Of a stretch of DNA of 64,000 bases, positions 28,195 through 37,618 are shown one piece after another. A program made the translations under genes and the position numbers. Each line of letters begins with the position of its first letter. The first letter of the stretch is position 1. The notes under the pieces were generated by a model that saw nothing but the letters and a program-made list of their open reading frames with translations, was not told the DNA's origin and ran no database searches. This DNA is from Gammaproteobacteria bacterium (GTDB lineage Bacteria; Pseudomonadota; Gammaproteobacteria; Enterobacterales; Alteromonadaceae): the NCBI GenBank assembly GCA_017302255.1, contig JAFLDV010000007.1, positions 1 to 64,000 on the forward strand. The letters run 5' to 3'.

Positions 28195-29073
28195 ATGAAA
28201 TACAAAGGAATTGTATTAGCAGGCGGTGCCGGTACACGACTACATCCCATCACCTTAGGCATCTCGAAGCAACTGCTTCCTGTATACGACAAACCGATGA
28301 TTTATTATCCGTTGTCGGTATTGATGCTCAGTGGTATTCGGGAAATTTTAGTCATTTCGACACCTGAAGATTTACCCTCATTTCAAAAGTTGCTTGGCGA
28401 TGGTTCTCAATTTGGCATCGTGCTGGAATATGCAGTACAACCATCCCCTGATGGCATAGCTCAAGCCTTTTTGATCGGCGAGAAATTTATTGGCGATGCC
28501 AATGTCAGTTTAGTCCTCGGCGACAATATTTTTTATGGTCAGCATTTTAGCGACAGTTTGGCAAAAGCTACACAGCAGGCTATTGGAGCTACCATCTTTG
28601 CTTATCACGTCACGGATCCACAGCGATTTGGCGTCGTTGAATTTGATAAAAATGGTGCGGCTTTATCGATTGAAGAAAAACCTCTTCGACCGAAATCTAA
28701 CTATGCCGTCACCGGGCTTTATTTTTATGACAACGCTGTGGTGGAAATAGCCAAGCAATTACGCCCTTCTGCACGCAATGAATTAGAAATTACCGACATC
28801 AACAACGCTTACTTGCAGCGCCAGCAGCTGCAGGTGCAATTGCTAGGGCGCGGCTTCGCTTGGCTAGATACTGGAACCCACGATTCCTTGTTAGATGCTG
28901 GCCAATTCGTCCATACCGTTGAAAAACGCCAAGGACTCAAAGTCGCCTGCCTTGAAGAAATCGCATTTCGACAAGGCTGGCTGAGCGCGGACAAGCTTAA
29001 AGCCCAAGCAGCCAAATTACAGAAAACCAATTATGGCCAATATTTACTGGAAGTTGCCGAGGGCAAATTATGA
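28195..29073 (+). CDS. rmlA: Glucose-1-phosphate thymidylyltransferase
   Basis: A 292-residue nucleotidyltransferase that makes dTDP-glucose from glucose-1-phosphate and d[23 protein letters not shown] is the nucleotide-binding loop; [10 protein letters not shown] and VEFDKNG are further RmlA signatures, and the length is standard. It starts one base after the rmlB stop with AAGGAAA upstream and overlaps rmlC by four bases (ATGA). Confidence 0.97.
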   Translation: MKYKGIVLAGGAGTRLHPITLGISKQLLPVYDKPMIYYPLSVLMLSGIREILVISTPEDLPSFQKLLGDGSQFGIVLEYAVQPSPDGIAQAFLIGEKFIGDANVSLVLGDNIFYGQHFSDSLAKATQQAIGATIFAYHVTDPQRFGVVEFDKNGAALSIEEKPLRPKSNYAVTGLYFYDNAVVEIAKQLRPSARNELEITDINNAYLQRQQLQVQLLGRGFAWLDTGTHDSLLDAGQFVHTVEKRQGLKVACLEEIAFRQGWLSADKLKAQAAKLQKTNYGQYLLEVAEGKL

Positions 29074-29630
29074 AAGTAACAACCACTAATTTGGCCGGTT
29101 GCCTGGTGATTGACCCACAAGTCTTCGGCGATGAGCGTGGCTTTTTCCTTGAATCCTTTCAAGCAGAACGCTACAAGCGTTTGGCCGGTATTGATTTGCC
29201 TTTTGTCCAAGATAATCATTCCCGATCTGCACAGGGAGTGCTGCGCGGTTTGCACTTTCAAAAAAGCAAACCACAAGGAAAATTGGTGCGAGTGGTACAT
29301 GGCGAAGTTTTTGATGTTGCGGTTGATCTTAGAGCGGACTCTGTGTCGTTTGGTCAATGGTTTGGCGTGCATTTGTCTGAACAAAACCATCGGCAACTTT
29401 GGCTACCGCCCGGTTTGGCCCATGGCTTTTTAGTGCTGTCAGCAAGCGCAGATTTTGAGTATAAATGCACGGACTATTACGACCCAACTGATGAAGGCGT
29501 GTTGCGATTTGACGATGCAACTATAGGCATCGAGTGGCCCTCGATGCCGCAGTATGTGTTATCAGCCAAGGATCAAGCTGGCAAATCTTTTCAGGAAATC
29601 ATCGATGAAGCTGCTCATCACCGGCGCTAA
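29070..29630 (+). CDS. rmlC: dTDP-4-dehydrorhamnose 3,5-epimerase
   Basis: A 186-residue cupin-fold epimerase. The conserved core [18 protein letters not shown] contains the catalytic His, and [21 protein letters not shown] carries the conserved Tyr/Asp of the active site. It overlaps rmlA by 4 bases and rmlD by 26 bases, so translation of the three is probably coupled. Confidence 0.97.
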   Translation: MKVTTTNLAGCLVIDPQVFGDERGFFLESFQAERYKRLAGIDLPFVQDNHSRSAQGVLRGLHFQKSKPQGKLVRVVHGEVFDVAVDLRADSVSFGQWFGVHLSEQNHRQLWLPPGLAHGFLVLSASADFEYKCTDYYDPTDEGVLRFDDATIGIEWPSMPQYVLSAKDQAGKSFQEIIDEAAHHRR

Positions 29631-30477
29631 TGGTCAACTAGGCCAAGCGCTGATCGCAGCATGCGATGCGCAAAAAATCAGCTACATTGCGACCACTAGC
29701 GCGGATTTTGATATTTGCCTGCTCGATAATATCAGCGACCAGCTAGCTCTGTATCGACCAGATATAATCGTGAATACTGCAGCTTACACCGCCGTAGATA
29801 AAGCCGAAACTGAAGTCAGCAAAGCCTTTCTGATTAACGAGATAGGCGCGAAAAACCTAGCAACAGCCTGCAAGCAACTCGATATACCACTTATCCATAT
29901 TTCAACCGATTATGTCTTTGCCGGCGATGCGACCACACCCTATTTGCCATCCGCTGGATGCGATCCGAAAACCGTTTATGGCGCGTCCAAACTTGCTGGC
30001 GAGCGCGCCATAGCCGAAGTCCTGCCGGCGCATTTAATTATTCGCACCGCTTGGCTTTATAGCGAATATGCCAATAATTTCGCGAAAACAATCCTGCGCT
30101 TAGCCAACGAGCGCGACAGTATTTCGGTGGTTGCTGACCAAATCGGTTGTCCAACTTACGCACCAGATTTAGCCGAGGTTATTCTGGCTGTTACCGCTAA
30201 AATTCTGGAAACAAAATGCCAACATTATGGTGTTTATCATTATACCGGTGCTGAAATCATGAGTTGGTATGAGTTTGCCAAACGCATTATGGCTGTGCGA
30301 GCGCAGCATTTGGCCAAAACTACCCAAGTAATCGCCATCAATAGCGACCAGTATCCTACCGCCGCAAAAAGACCAATTTACTCGGTGCTCGATTGCCAGA
30401 GTTTATGGTATGACTTTGCACTAGAGCCGATTGTGACACCACTGGATATTGCCATAGCGCGTTTATTACCGAGTTAA
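29605..30477 (+). CDS. rmlD: dTDP-4-dehydrorhamnose reductase
   Basis: A 290-residue SDR that completes dTDP-L-rhamnose with NAD(P)H. It starts at the ATG at 29605, inside rmlC, behind [18 protein letters not shown] is the cofactor loop, STDYVFAGD and VYGASKLAGE contain the catalytic residues. The rmlB-A-C-D order is complete, so rhamnose is likely in the glycan made by the leftward operon or in another surface polymer. Confidence 0.96.
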   Translation: MKLLITGANGQLGQALIAACDAQKISYIATTSADFDICLLDNISDQLALYRPDIIVNTAAYTAVDKAETEVSKAFLINEIGAKNLATACKQLDIPLIHISTDYVFAGDATTPYLPSAGCDPKTVYGASKLAGERAIAEVLPAHLIIRTAWLYSEYANNFAKTILRLANERDSISVVADQIGCPTYAPDLAEVILAVTAKILETKCQHYGVYHYTGAEIMSWYEFAKRIMAVRAQHLAKTTQVIAINSDQYPTAAKRPIYSVLDCQSLWYDFALEPIVTPLDIAIARLLPS

Positions 30478-30564
30478 TTTATCCATCGATTGTCGCTAGA
30501 ACGAGCGCGTTAACCACAAATCCGATCAACTCGTCCCGTCAACACATCCCAGGCCCACAGATAC

Positions 30565-30603
30565 AAAAACGCCAGCTAGAGCATCACTCCGGCTGGCGTT
30601 TAT
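30565..30603. terminator. Bidirectional terminator between rmlD and yjbH
   Basis: A perfect 10-bp stem AAACGCCAGC / GCTGGCGTTT (30567-30576 and 30592-30601) with a 15-base loop, A-run to the left and T's to the right. It sits between two convergent genes. Confidence 0.82.
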
Positions 30604-30628
30604 CAAGCTTGCTGAACTTCAAAGCGCA

Positions 30629-32725
30629 CTATTTCAAAAACGGCGCTCTGACTTCAGTAAGATCATATAACTTCACTGGGCGGCTTAGCGGCTGACCACC
30701 GTCGCGGGTAATTGGCACCCACGGCAGACTAGTTGTTCCTGTCGACGGTGTCGCCGAGAATAAATCGAACGGGAAGTTTAAATAGAAGCCCTTGGTAAAA
30801 CTGCCTTCACCATATTCAACCGCAGATACGTTGGTTTTGGCCGCATAGGCACCAACCACAATGCCGCTATCAAAGCGTTTAGCAATATCGATAGTTACCC
30901 CTTTGTCTTTGGCAAGATAACGGCCAACACTTACTTTGACCAGTAAATCATCGAACATCTCTGGATTCCAATAGGCAGTGACGTGACCAGTGGCGACTCG
31001 ATAATCTCGTACAGCAAATGGGTCTTCAAAATCACGTTGCGCTACATAGTTCACATCAATACCCACAGCTAAACGCGAATCGACCGGGCGATACAGTACT
31101 TCAGCCCCAGCACCGGTATACATGCTTTCCAGCAAACCTGCATAGGCAAGCCCGTACCAATCCTGTACCAGCTGGGTTTTCGCTTGTAAGTAGATGTTCT
31201 CGACCGAGACTGTATCTGCTTCCACATACTCGCGGACATAGGTTCTAACCCGCGGTAACGTTGATGGAATGGCATCAACCGTAAAGGTAAAATCATCGAA
31301 GTTGGTTAACAACGGTATCCGCAGCGCCCCGTTCACGCTGAAGTTTTTGTTAAACACATAACCTGCAGCTGGTACCACGCCAATTTGATACAAATAGAAA
31401 GTTTCAGGGTTACCAAAAGACTGGATCCAGTAACCGTCCATTTGCTGATAATAACCAGAGTTTTCCGTGGTTAATTGCCAGTCTGTATTTACTGGAGTTG
31501 GTTCTTGCCGCTGGATACTTTGCGCTAAGGTGGCATCTATTTCATCCCGACGCGCAAAACTAACGAACTTCTCGGCATCAATGACAGTTTCGACCATCAC
31601 TGTGTCGTCCGAAAGCTCACGGATGCGATATCGTTTCACGGTTTCCGGCAGTTCTGCCGCTAAAAGCCGGCCTAAACGTTCGAGAAATTCATCCCGATGC
31701 CGAAATGCAGTGGAATAACCTTCGATAATCACTTCATTTGGCTGTAATTGATAGTTGATCACCACAAAGCCAACCTCTGCGCGCAGTTGTTGGTACAGCA
31801 TGGTACTTTCAACTTTGGTGCTCGCCGCAGGTAACTGTTCAGGCACAACCCGCGGGGCTGGGGCAATTTTGATCTGTTCGACATTGTCGAAATTGGTTCT
31901 GTAACTCACACCAAAACCAACGGTATTCCCGCGTTGATAATTTAAGTTCAAATCTAGATTTTCTGATGCGCGATAAACCGCCGCTACATTTAACCGACTG
32001 TCTTGCAATAACACCCCCGCTTTATCTTTGAGGTAATTATTGCTGTCATATTCCAGTTTTAAGCGCAGCGGCTGCCAAGGCGTTTGATACTCCACACCAC
32101 CGTATAAGGCGGCAGGACCTTTAAAGAACTTACCAAAGGATACTTGTCCGCCTTTACCATCTAAACCGCCAGGTCGGGTACAATAGGCATCTGAAACCTT
32201 ACAAAATGGATTGGCAATATTGCCAGAATTGCCCAAATATCCAAAACCCAGGCCCAAATGCATATCCAGATTTTGCCAACGTTTACTCAGCGTAATAAAT
32301 TCGCTTTCAAATAAACCAGTACCGCCGAAATCGCGAAAACCCACAGCTAGCTGTGGCAGATATGCTGACTCTTGCCACAGCCGAAATTTGACGTCTATAC
32401 CTTTGTCTTTAAAAGTTTGATCACCACTAAAGCCAGGGTCAGAACTATAAAGCAATGTGCGGATATCGGAATAACGCATAGTGGTTTCCATCCACGGAAA
32501 CAACGTCAGCGATACACTCCAAAACCGATATTCATCGCTATCTTGGTAATTAATCGAAAATTCGCCTTCGCTATTAAAGCGAGCCGTTGGCGTTTGAATT
32601 AAGCCGACACCACCATGGTTCATTTGGCTAAAGGCTGGCGGCGCAAATTCATCTGAAGCCATTACCGAACCGGCCAAACATAGCAGCGCACTGCCTAATA
32701 AATAAAGCGAAGAACTCTGTTTCAT
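30629..32725 (-). CDS. yjbH: YjbH/GfcD family outer-membrane exopolysaccharide protein
   Basis: A 698-residue exported protein (signal peptide SSLYLLGSALLCLAGSVMAS). The N-terminal part has MNHGGVGLIQTPTARFNSEGEF, a hallmark of YjbH, and many amphipathic strands follow, suggesting a large outer-membrane beta-barrel in two parts separated by a periplasmic region (about 290-400). It overlaps yjbG by four bases. E. coli yjbEFGH is an Rcs-regulated exopolysaccharide operon, and GfcD is the homologue in group 4 capsule; a role in polymer secretion is inferred. Confidence 0.88.
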   Translation of the reverse strand: MKQSSSLYLLGSALLCLAGSVMASDEFAPPAFSQMNHGGVGLIQTPTARFNSEGEFSINYQDSDEYRFWSVSLTLFPWMETTMRYSDIRTLLYSSDPGFSGDQTFKDKGIDVKFRLWQESAYLPQLAVGFRDFGGTGLFESEFITLSKRWQNLDMHLGLGFGYLGNSGNIANPFCKVSDAYCTRPGGLDGKGGQVSFGKFFKGPAALYGGVEYQTPWQPLRLKLEYDSNNYLKDKAGVLLQDSRLNVAAVYRASENLDLNLNYQRGNTVGFGVSYRTNFDNVEQIKIAPAPRVVPEQLPAASTKVESTMLYQQLRAEVGFVVINYQLQPNEVIIEGYSTAFRHRDEFLERLGRLLAAELPETVKRYRIRELSDDTVMVETVIDAEKFVSFARRDEIDATLAQSIQRQEPTPVNTDWQLTTENSGYYQQMDGYWIQSFGNPETFYLYQIGVVPAAGYVFNKNFSVNGALRIPLLTNFDDFTFTVDAIPSTLPRVRTYVREYVEADTVSVENIYLQAKTQLVQDWYGLAYAGLLESMYTGAGAEVLYRPVDSRLAVGIDVNYVAQRDFEDPFAVRDYRVATGHVTAYWNPEMFDDLLVKVSVGRYLAKDKGVTIDIAKRFDSGIVVGAYAAKTNVSAVEYGEGSFTKGFYLNFPFDLFSATPSTGTTSLPWVPITRDGGQPLSRPVKLYDLTEVRAPFLK

Positions 32726-33468
32726 GAAGGCACTCGATGAACTAACAGTGTTTTAATTTGTTGATTTAATTCCGGGAAGTCTTGCTCAACAAGCGCATCT
32801 GTCAAAGGTACAAACAATAACGTCCCTGTGGCAATTGCAGTTTCAGTGCGATTCCACGCAGCGACAGGGATTTCTCGAGCTGGTTTTTGTGCACTGAATA
32901 GCCACACTGTATCACTATACAATTCGGTAGCTTGTTGCACGTAGGCATAAGCTGGGCGTTGCTGCTCATGCATAAAAAATCGTTCACCCCCGAGGCCAAA
33001 TACGGAAACTGTACTTACTCGCTTGCCTGCTACCAACAAATATTGGCCTTTGGAAAGTTTTGGATTGTGCTGCTGGCGCACCAACGCCAAATTGGGGTTT
33101 AGTTCTAACGCTACAGGTTTTGCTAACTGCCAACGGGCAATTTGCTGGCGAGTTTCTTGTAATTGCATGGCAAGTTGCGGCTCTTTAGCCGCAGCAATAA
33201 TTAGTAACCGCAGTTGTTCTAATACTTGTGAGCGAGTTTGTTCTAAATCTGCTAACGCTTCGGGCTCTAAACTATATAAGCGTGCTGATGGCCAATGGAC
33301 ATTGGTCAATTTGACCTGCTGCGCCAGTACCGTCTGAATTCGTGGTCGTTCAAAATAACCTTGCCATTGTTGTTGATACTGTACCAGCACCGGAATTTCG
33401 GAAACCGGTTGCTGCGCAGCCAGTTTTAGGCAGAACACTGTCAGTGTTAAAACGATCCACTTGCTCAT
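32722..33468 (-). CDS. yjbG: YjbG/GfcC family capsule biosynthesis protein
   Basis: A 248-residue periplasmic protein with signal peptide (IVLTLTVFCLKLAAQ). It contains GKRVSTVSVFGLGGERFFMHE and the two beta-grasp-like regions expected of GfcC; structures of E. coli GfcC show a link to the Wza-type SLBB fold. Four-base overlaps on both sides (ATGA) couple it to yjbF and yjbH. Confidence 0.82.
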   Translation of the reverse strand: MSKWIVLTLTVFCLKLAAQQPVSEIPVLVQYQQQWQGYFERPRIQTVLAQQVKLTNVHWPSARLYSLEPEALADLEQTRSQVLEQLRLLIIAAAKEPQLAMQLQETRQQIARWQLAKPVALELNPNLALVRQQHNPKLSKGQYLLVAGKRVSTVSVFGLGGERFFMHEQQRPAYAYVQQATELYSDTVWLFSAQKPAREIPVAAWNRTETAIATGTLLFVPLTDALVEQDFPELNQQIKTLLVHRVPS

Positions 33469-34151
33469 GCTTGCGGCCCCGCAGTTGTAATAACTTGGAT
33501 TTGCTGAGCAATTTTTGAAATCTCGATAAGCTCAAATTGCGCACTAAAATGCGATGGCTTTTGAATGGACTGCACTAATTGCCCGGAATTCGCATCAAAC
33601 CAAAACTGGTTAATAAAACTACTTCCGTCCGGAAATGTGACCATTTCCTGCACTAACACCATGGCAAACTGTTGTTCAAAAAATGTCAGGGTTGTCGGGG
33701 ATTTAGCAATCACTTCATGTTCGATAACATAACTATTGAGCTTCGAGCTCGACCAATCTTGGATACTGCGGCTGGTGAGTCCAGCGCGGATTTTGGCTAC
33801 TGGTAAACTCAAAGGATCTGGCGTACTAAACTGGATAAAATCTAAATGGGGTTTAAAGCCTTGCAGCTTACTAATTCGGCCGTGCGTCAGTTCAACAATA
33901 CGATTATCAGCAGAAATCCATTGCGCAACTCCCTCAGTTGCTGCAACCAATGCCAATGCGGCACGTCCGCGATCATTTGGGCGTAGGTATAACAGCGGTA
34001 CTGTTCTTTCGCGTAAGTCTGCTAATGAAACTTCGACATCTGCAGCAGGAACTAATGCAATTTTTAACGTTTGTTTATAGGACTCAATAGTACTAGAACA
34101 AGCACTCACCGCAATTAATAGTGCCATCATAAGCAGATTTCGCTTAATCAC
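33465..34151 (-). CDS. yjbF: YjbF/GfcB family lipoprotein
   Basis: A 228-residue lipoprotein (LLMMALLIAVSAC, lipobox VSAC). The start is a GTG at 34149-34151 with GGAGG five to six bases upstream. The domain has PLLYLRPNDRGRAALALVA and the C-terminal YFEQQ/GSSFINQFWFDANSGQLVQS pattern of the GfcB/YjbF family (group 4 capsule lipoprotein). It follows yjbE after a 105-base gap that contains a terminator hairpin. Confidence 0.82.
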   Translation of the reverse strand: MIKRNLLMMALLIAVSACSSTIESYKQTLKIALVPAADVEVSLADLRERTVPLLYLRPNDRGRAALALVAATEGVAQWISADNRIVELTHGRISKLQGFKPHLDFIQFSTPDPLSLPVAKIRAGLTSRSIQDWSSSKLNSYVIEHEVIAKSPTTLTFFEQQFAMVLVQEMVTFPDGSSFINQFWFDANSGQLVQSIQKPSHFSAQFELIEISKIAQQIQVITTAGPQA

Positions 34152-34211
34152 CCTGACCTCCGAAAGCGAAAACCGAAAGAGTTACTTTGGTATTCAAAAT
34201 ATTTACCGCAT

Positions 34212-34241
34212 AAAAAATGCCGCCAATGGGCGGCATTTTTA
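34212..34241 (-). terminator. Terminator/attenuator hairpin between yjbE and yjbF
   Basis: ATGCCGCC (34217-34224), AATG loop, GGCGGCAT (34229-34236), flanked by A6 on the left and T5 on the right. Reading leftward it follows the yjbE stop by 16 bases and ends in a T-run. It should stop most transcripts after yjbE and leave yjbFGH to read-through, giving excess YjbE. Confidence 0.85.
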
Positions 34242-34256
34242 CAATCAACCAACCAA

Positions 34257-34610
34257 TTAACTGCTAATAGGAGTTACGATCGGCTTGTAAGTTGTAACCA
34301 CTGGAACAGTGATTGTAGTCGTTGCTGTGCCAGTACCTGAACCAACTACAACAACTTGAGTGCCTTGGTTCTTGTAACAAAGACCACCGCTTAAAGTATC
34401 ACCAGTATCACACTTTTCGATATAAGTTGGTGGAGTATCTGGTAAATCAGTACCACGGCCGTTACTTACAACTGCCATAGTCACAAAAACACCGGCAGTA
34501 GTGATAGCTAATGTTTCAGCTTCAACTACACCAATTGGGGTATTAACTTTTGCTGCTTGTACGTTAGTTGCGAATAATGCCACTAATGCTAAGGCTGTTA
34601 ACTTTTTCAT
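34257..34610 (-). CDS. yjbE: YjbE-like small secreted protein
   Basis: A 117-residue protein with a signal peptide (LTALALVALFATNVQAA), an AKG-like mature start and a low-complexity C-terminus rich in Thr, Val and Gly (VVVVGSGTGTATTTITVP). Two Cys (in CDTGDTLSGGLC) could form a disulfide. AAGGAGC stands before the ATG. Position at the head of yjbFGH, size and Thr/Gly-rich composition match YjbE/GfcA; sequence identity to E. coli YjbE appears low. Confidence 0.65.
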   Translation of the reverse strand: MKKLTALALVALFATNVQAAKVNTPIGVVEAETLAITTAGVFVTMAVVSNGRGTDLPDTPPTYIEKCDTGDTLSGGLCYKNQGTQVVVVGSGTGTATTTITVPVVTTYKPIVTPISS

Positions 34611-34795
34611 CTCGAGCTCCTTAAATTTCCACTGACGTTAGATTAACCGATGCCTCTACTGAAGCAAACCCTTTTCAGTAAAAAAAGGCTAACTAACGTT
34701 GTTTTTCCTGTAACGTCCGAAGATCCGTCAAGGAAGTTTACAAGACAGAGCCTTTACTCAGCCCTGAGATCCGCCAATGGCGAATTAGTTACCCA

Positions 34796-34828
34796 TAACG
34801 CAGTTGCGATGAACCGACAACTGCGCTA
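34796..34828. terminator. Hairpin at the end of the polysaccharide operon
   Basis: TAACGCAGTTG (34796-34806) and CAACTGCGCTA (34818-34828) form an 11-bp stem with one mismatched pair and an 11-base loop, 17 bases beyond the stop of the WbpM-like gene. There is no T-run after it on the leftward strand, so it may be a factor-assisted terminator or an RNA-stabilising 3' hairpin. Confidence 0.45.
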
Positions 34829-34844
34829 CCAAAAATTTGATGGC

Positions 34845-36830
34845 CTACTCGCCAACCACCACAGAAATTTTAACTGGCTTAGTCTCAGTCTTCACTAAAA
34901 CCTTGGTTAATAAATCACAATTACCATCGGTTGGTTTAAAACCGGTTGGCGCGGTTAACATAATGCGGCGAATGCCCTCAACATCATATTTCTCACAACA
35001 AGATGACAATTTTAGCAGCAACGAATGCATCTCAGGCCACTCTAAAAACACCTCATTGGCGCTTTTGATGCGAGGATGCCGTGTTGGCACTTCGTTACCA
35101 CTGATTAGTAGCTCTTCATAGAGCTTTTCGCCAGGCCTCAGACCAGTAACCTTAATTTCGATATCGCCATCTGGAGATAGTTTATTTTTTGGTCTAAGCC
35201 CGGTTAAGTTAATCATCTTCAGTGCCAAATCATAGATCCGCACTGGTTCACCCATATCAAGCACAAACACATCGCCACCAACTCCCATAGCTCCAGCTTG
35301 GATAACCAACTGTGCTGCCTCAGGGATGGTCATAAAATAACGAGTAATGTCTTCATGCGTCAGGGTTATTGGGCCGCCTTGCTTAATTTGTTTACGAAAT
35401 AGCGGAACTACAGAACCACTGGAACCCAACACATTACCAAACCGCACCATACAAAAACGGGTTTGTTGTTGGCGTTTGGCAATGGATTGCAATACTAATT
35501 CGGCAAAACGTTTGGTTGTGCCCATGACATTGGTCGGACGCACCGCTTTGTCAGTGGAAATTAATACAAAAGTTTCAACACCAGCATTTACCGCAGCTTC
35601 TGCAGTATGCCAAGTACCGAAGATGTTATTACGAACTCCTTCCGTAACGTTATATTCGACCAGAGGCACATGTTTATATGCAGCCGCATGATAAACAGTC
35701 TGCACTTTATAACCAGCCATCACTTGCGCTAGCCTCTGTTGATCTTGCACTGAGCCTAAAATTGGAATGAGTTGAACATCCAAATCACCATCGCTAATTC
35801 GCGTGGTCAGATCTTTATCAATGTCGTATAGACCAAACTCAGATTGCTCAAATAAAATCAACTGCTTAGGATGCTGCTTGATAATTTGGCGACATAATTC
35901 CGAACCGATAGAGCCACCAGCACCAGTGACCATCACCACCTTTCCGCTGATATTGGCGGTCATTAGTTTGCCGATTGGTGCCACCGGGTCACGGCCTAAC
36001 AAATCTTCAATGCGCACATCTTGCAGCTCATCGATCTTCATTTTGCCGTCGACTAAGTCAGCCATGCCGGGAATAGTCAGTACCGGCACGCCTAAAGGCT
36101 CTAAGCGGTTTAGAATGTCCAAACGTTGTGAGCGGCCTATAGATGGCAATGCTAAAAGAATGCGACTAATGCCTTTTTCATTAAGCAATCTAGCTACAGA
36201 GGCTGGCGAGTACACTTTCACGTCTTTAATGACCACACCATGCAATGAAGGGTCATCATCAACAAAAGCAACGGCGCGAAACTCGACACTATTTTCTAAA
36301 GCAAGCAATAACTGACGACCGCTGGCTCCAGCACCGTAAATCAATACTTTATGATTGGATTTGCGGCCGCGAGATTTAACCAACCAACGCAGCAATAACC
36401 TTGAACCGCCGACACTTATTAACGAGAAAAACATGAAATTTAAATGGGCAGAAATTGGATATTGCAGGCCGCTTAAAATTAGCGCCAATTGCAAAAAGAC
36501 GCCCGCGCAAATTACCCCCCCCATCACCGCAAGCAGTGCTTGTGAACCCATATAACGGATTACCGCGCGGTACAATCCAAGCTTCACAAATACCCAAATG
36601 GTACAACCGACCATTACCCCCATCCAAAATAAAAACTGCTCGTTTTGCAATAAATCGACGTTTTTATTTCGAATAAAGTATGCAGCAATACAGGAGCCAA
36701 CCAACAACAAAATGTCGATAGACACTGATAACACGCGTTTTTTCCAACGCGACATGGTTAACAGATCAGTAATTCTCTGCTGAAAATGCGCTATTGTTCG
36801 CTGGACCAATTGGTAACTCCATAAATCCAT
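34845..36830 (-). CDS. Membrane-bound UDP-GlcNAc 4,6-dehydratase, WbpM family
   Basis: A 661-residue protein from the ATG at 36828-36830 (AGGA upstream). Four N-terminal helices (about 35-150), a first Rossmann-like domain (VLIYGAGASGRQLL) and a second catalytic one (VVMVTGAGGSIGSELCRQI) follow the WbpM/WbcP/CapD plan. The active site STDKAVRPTNVMGTTKR has Met where most SDRs have Tyr, as in WbpM. The enzyme makes UDP-4-keto-6-deoxy-GlcNAc, precursor of UDP-QuiNAc, UDP-FucNAc or bacillosamine. It is the last gene of the leftward operon, next to the reductase and phosphoglycosyltransferase genes that probably use its product. Confidence 0.9.
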   Translation of the reverse strand: MDLWSYQLVQRTIAHFQQRITDLLTMSRWKKRVLSVSIDILLLVGSCIAAYFIRNKNVDLLQNEQFLFWMGVMVGCTIWVFVKLGLYRAVIRYMGSQALLAVMGGVICAGVFLQLALILSGLQYPISAHLNFMFFSLISVGGSRLLLRWLVKSRGRKSNHKVLIYGAGASGRQLLLALENSVEFRAVAFVDDDPSLHGVVIKDVKVYSPASVARLLNEKGISRILLALPSIGRSQRLDILNRLEPLGVPVLTIPGMADLVDGKMKIDELQDVRIEDLLGRDPVAPIGKLMTANISGKVVMVTGAGGSIGSELCRQIIKQHPKQLILFEQSEFGLYDIDKDLTTRISDGDLDVQLIPILGSVQDQQRLAQVMAGYKVQTVYHAAAYKHVPLVEYNVTEGVRNNIFGTWHTAEAAVNAGVETFVLISTDKAVRPTNVMGTTKRFAELVLQSIAKRQQQTRFCMVRFGNVLGSSGSVVPLFRKQIKQGGPITLTHEDITRYFMTIPEAAQLVIQAGAMGVGGDVFVLDMGEPVRIYDLALKMINLTGLRPKNKLSPDGDIEIKVTGLRPGEKLYEELLISGNEVPTRHPRIKSANEVFLEWPEMHSLLLKLSSCCEKYDVEGIRRIMLTAPTGFKPTDGNCDLLTKVLVKTETKPVKISVVVGE

Positions 36831-36987
36831 TAACAAAATCCTAAGTAGATGTAATATGACACCAAACTATTACTTGGATTTTACCACATCTAGCCAGTAC
36901 ATGATAAATTTTGGATTAATCTAATTTAGCTTTGATCCGATAATGTTGCCGGTAAACTGAACGAAAACTGACCGAGAACACAGACAA

Positions 36988-37542
36988 CTACTTTTTGACG
37001 CGATCGCCACTCCCCTTTCCAGCCACCGTCATCAATATGTATTTGAAGTAATCGCCGACATTTAGGCTAGCTAACATCGCCTGATCAGTTTCAGCGAGTA
37101 ATACTGGCGTCGACATGTCAATTTCATTAACTTGAGCAAGACCAGTAATACCAGGACGAGCCTTTAACACCCCACGCACTTCACGTTCATGGATAAGCTC
37201 TTCTTGATTGAATAAACAAGGACGCGGCCCTACCAAACTCATATCACCTAACAATACATTCCAAAGTTGTGGTAACTCGTCGAGCTTAGTTTTCCGTAGA
37301 AAGCCACCAAACGGTGTGATAGCACTGGCACTGGCCAAATGGCTCGCAACACTGGCTGTATCCACTTTCATCGTTCTGAATTTAACTAAAGTAAACGGCT
37401 TTTTATTACGGCCAACCCGCACCTGCCGAAAAATAGGCGAGCCCGTATCAAATAAACCGATAATCGTTAAAAGCACTAATACTGGGAAACCGCAGATTAA
37501 ACCTGCTGCGGAGAATAGAATATCTAGTAAACGAATTAACAT
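36988..37542 (-). CDS. Initiating sugar-phosphate transferase (PglC/WcaJ-type)
   Basis: A 184-residue monotopic phosphoglycosyltransferase. An N-terminal re-entrant helix ([24 protein letters not shown]) is followed by the core motif [36 protein letters not shown] and [13 protein letters not shown]. It transfers a sugar-1-phosphate to undecaprenyl phosphate, starting the repeat unit. The small size is like PglC/WreU enzymes, which use 6-deoxy-GlcNAc sugars; that matches the neighbouring reductase and WbpM-like genes. Confidence 0.92.
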   Translation of the reverse strand: MLIRLLDILFSAAGLICGFPVLVLLTIIGLFDTGSPIFRQVRVGRNKKPFTLVKFRTMKVDTASVASHLASASAITPFGGFLRKTKLDELPQLWNVLLGDMSLVGPRPCLFNQEELIHEREVRGVLKARPGITGLAQVNEIDMSTPVLLAETDQAMLASLNVGDYFKYILMTVAGKGSGDRVKK

Positions 37543-37618
37543 AATGCCTCGAAATATATTGATGATTGTATGAAGCTATTCGCAGAGCAACGGCGAGCTT
37601 CATTTAGTTATTTTGACG

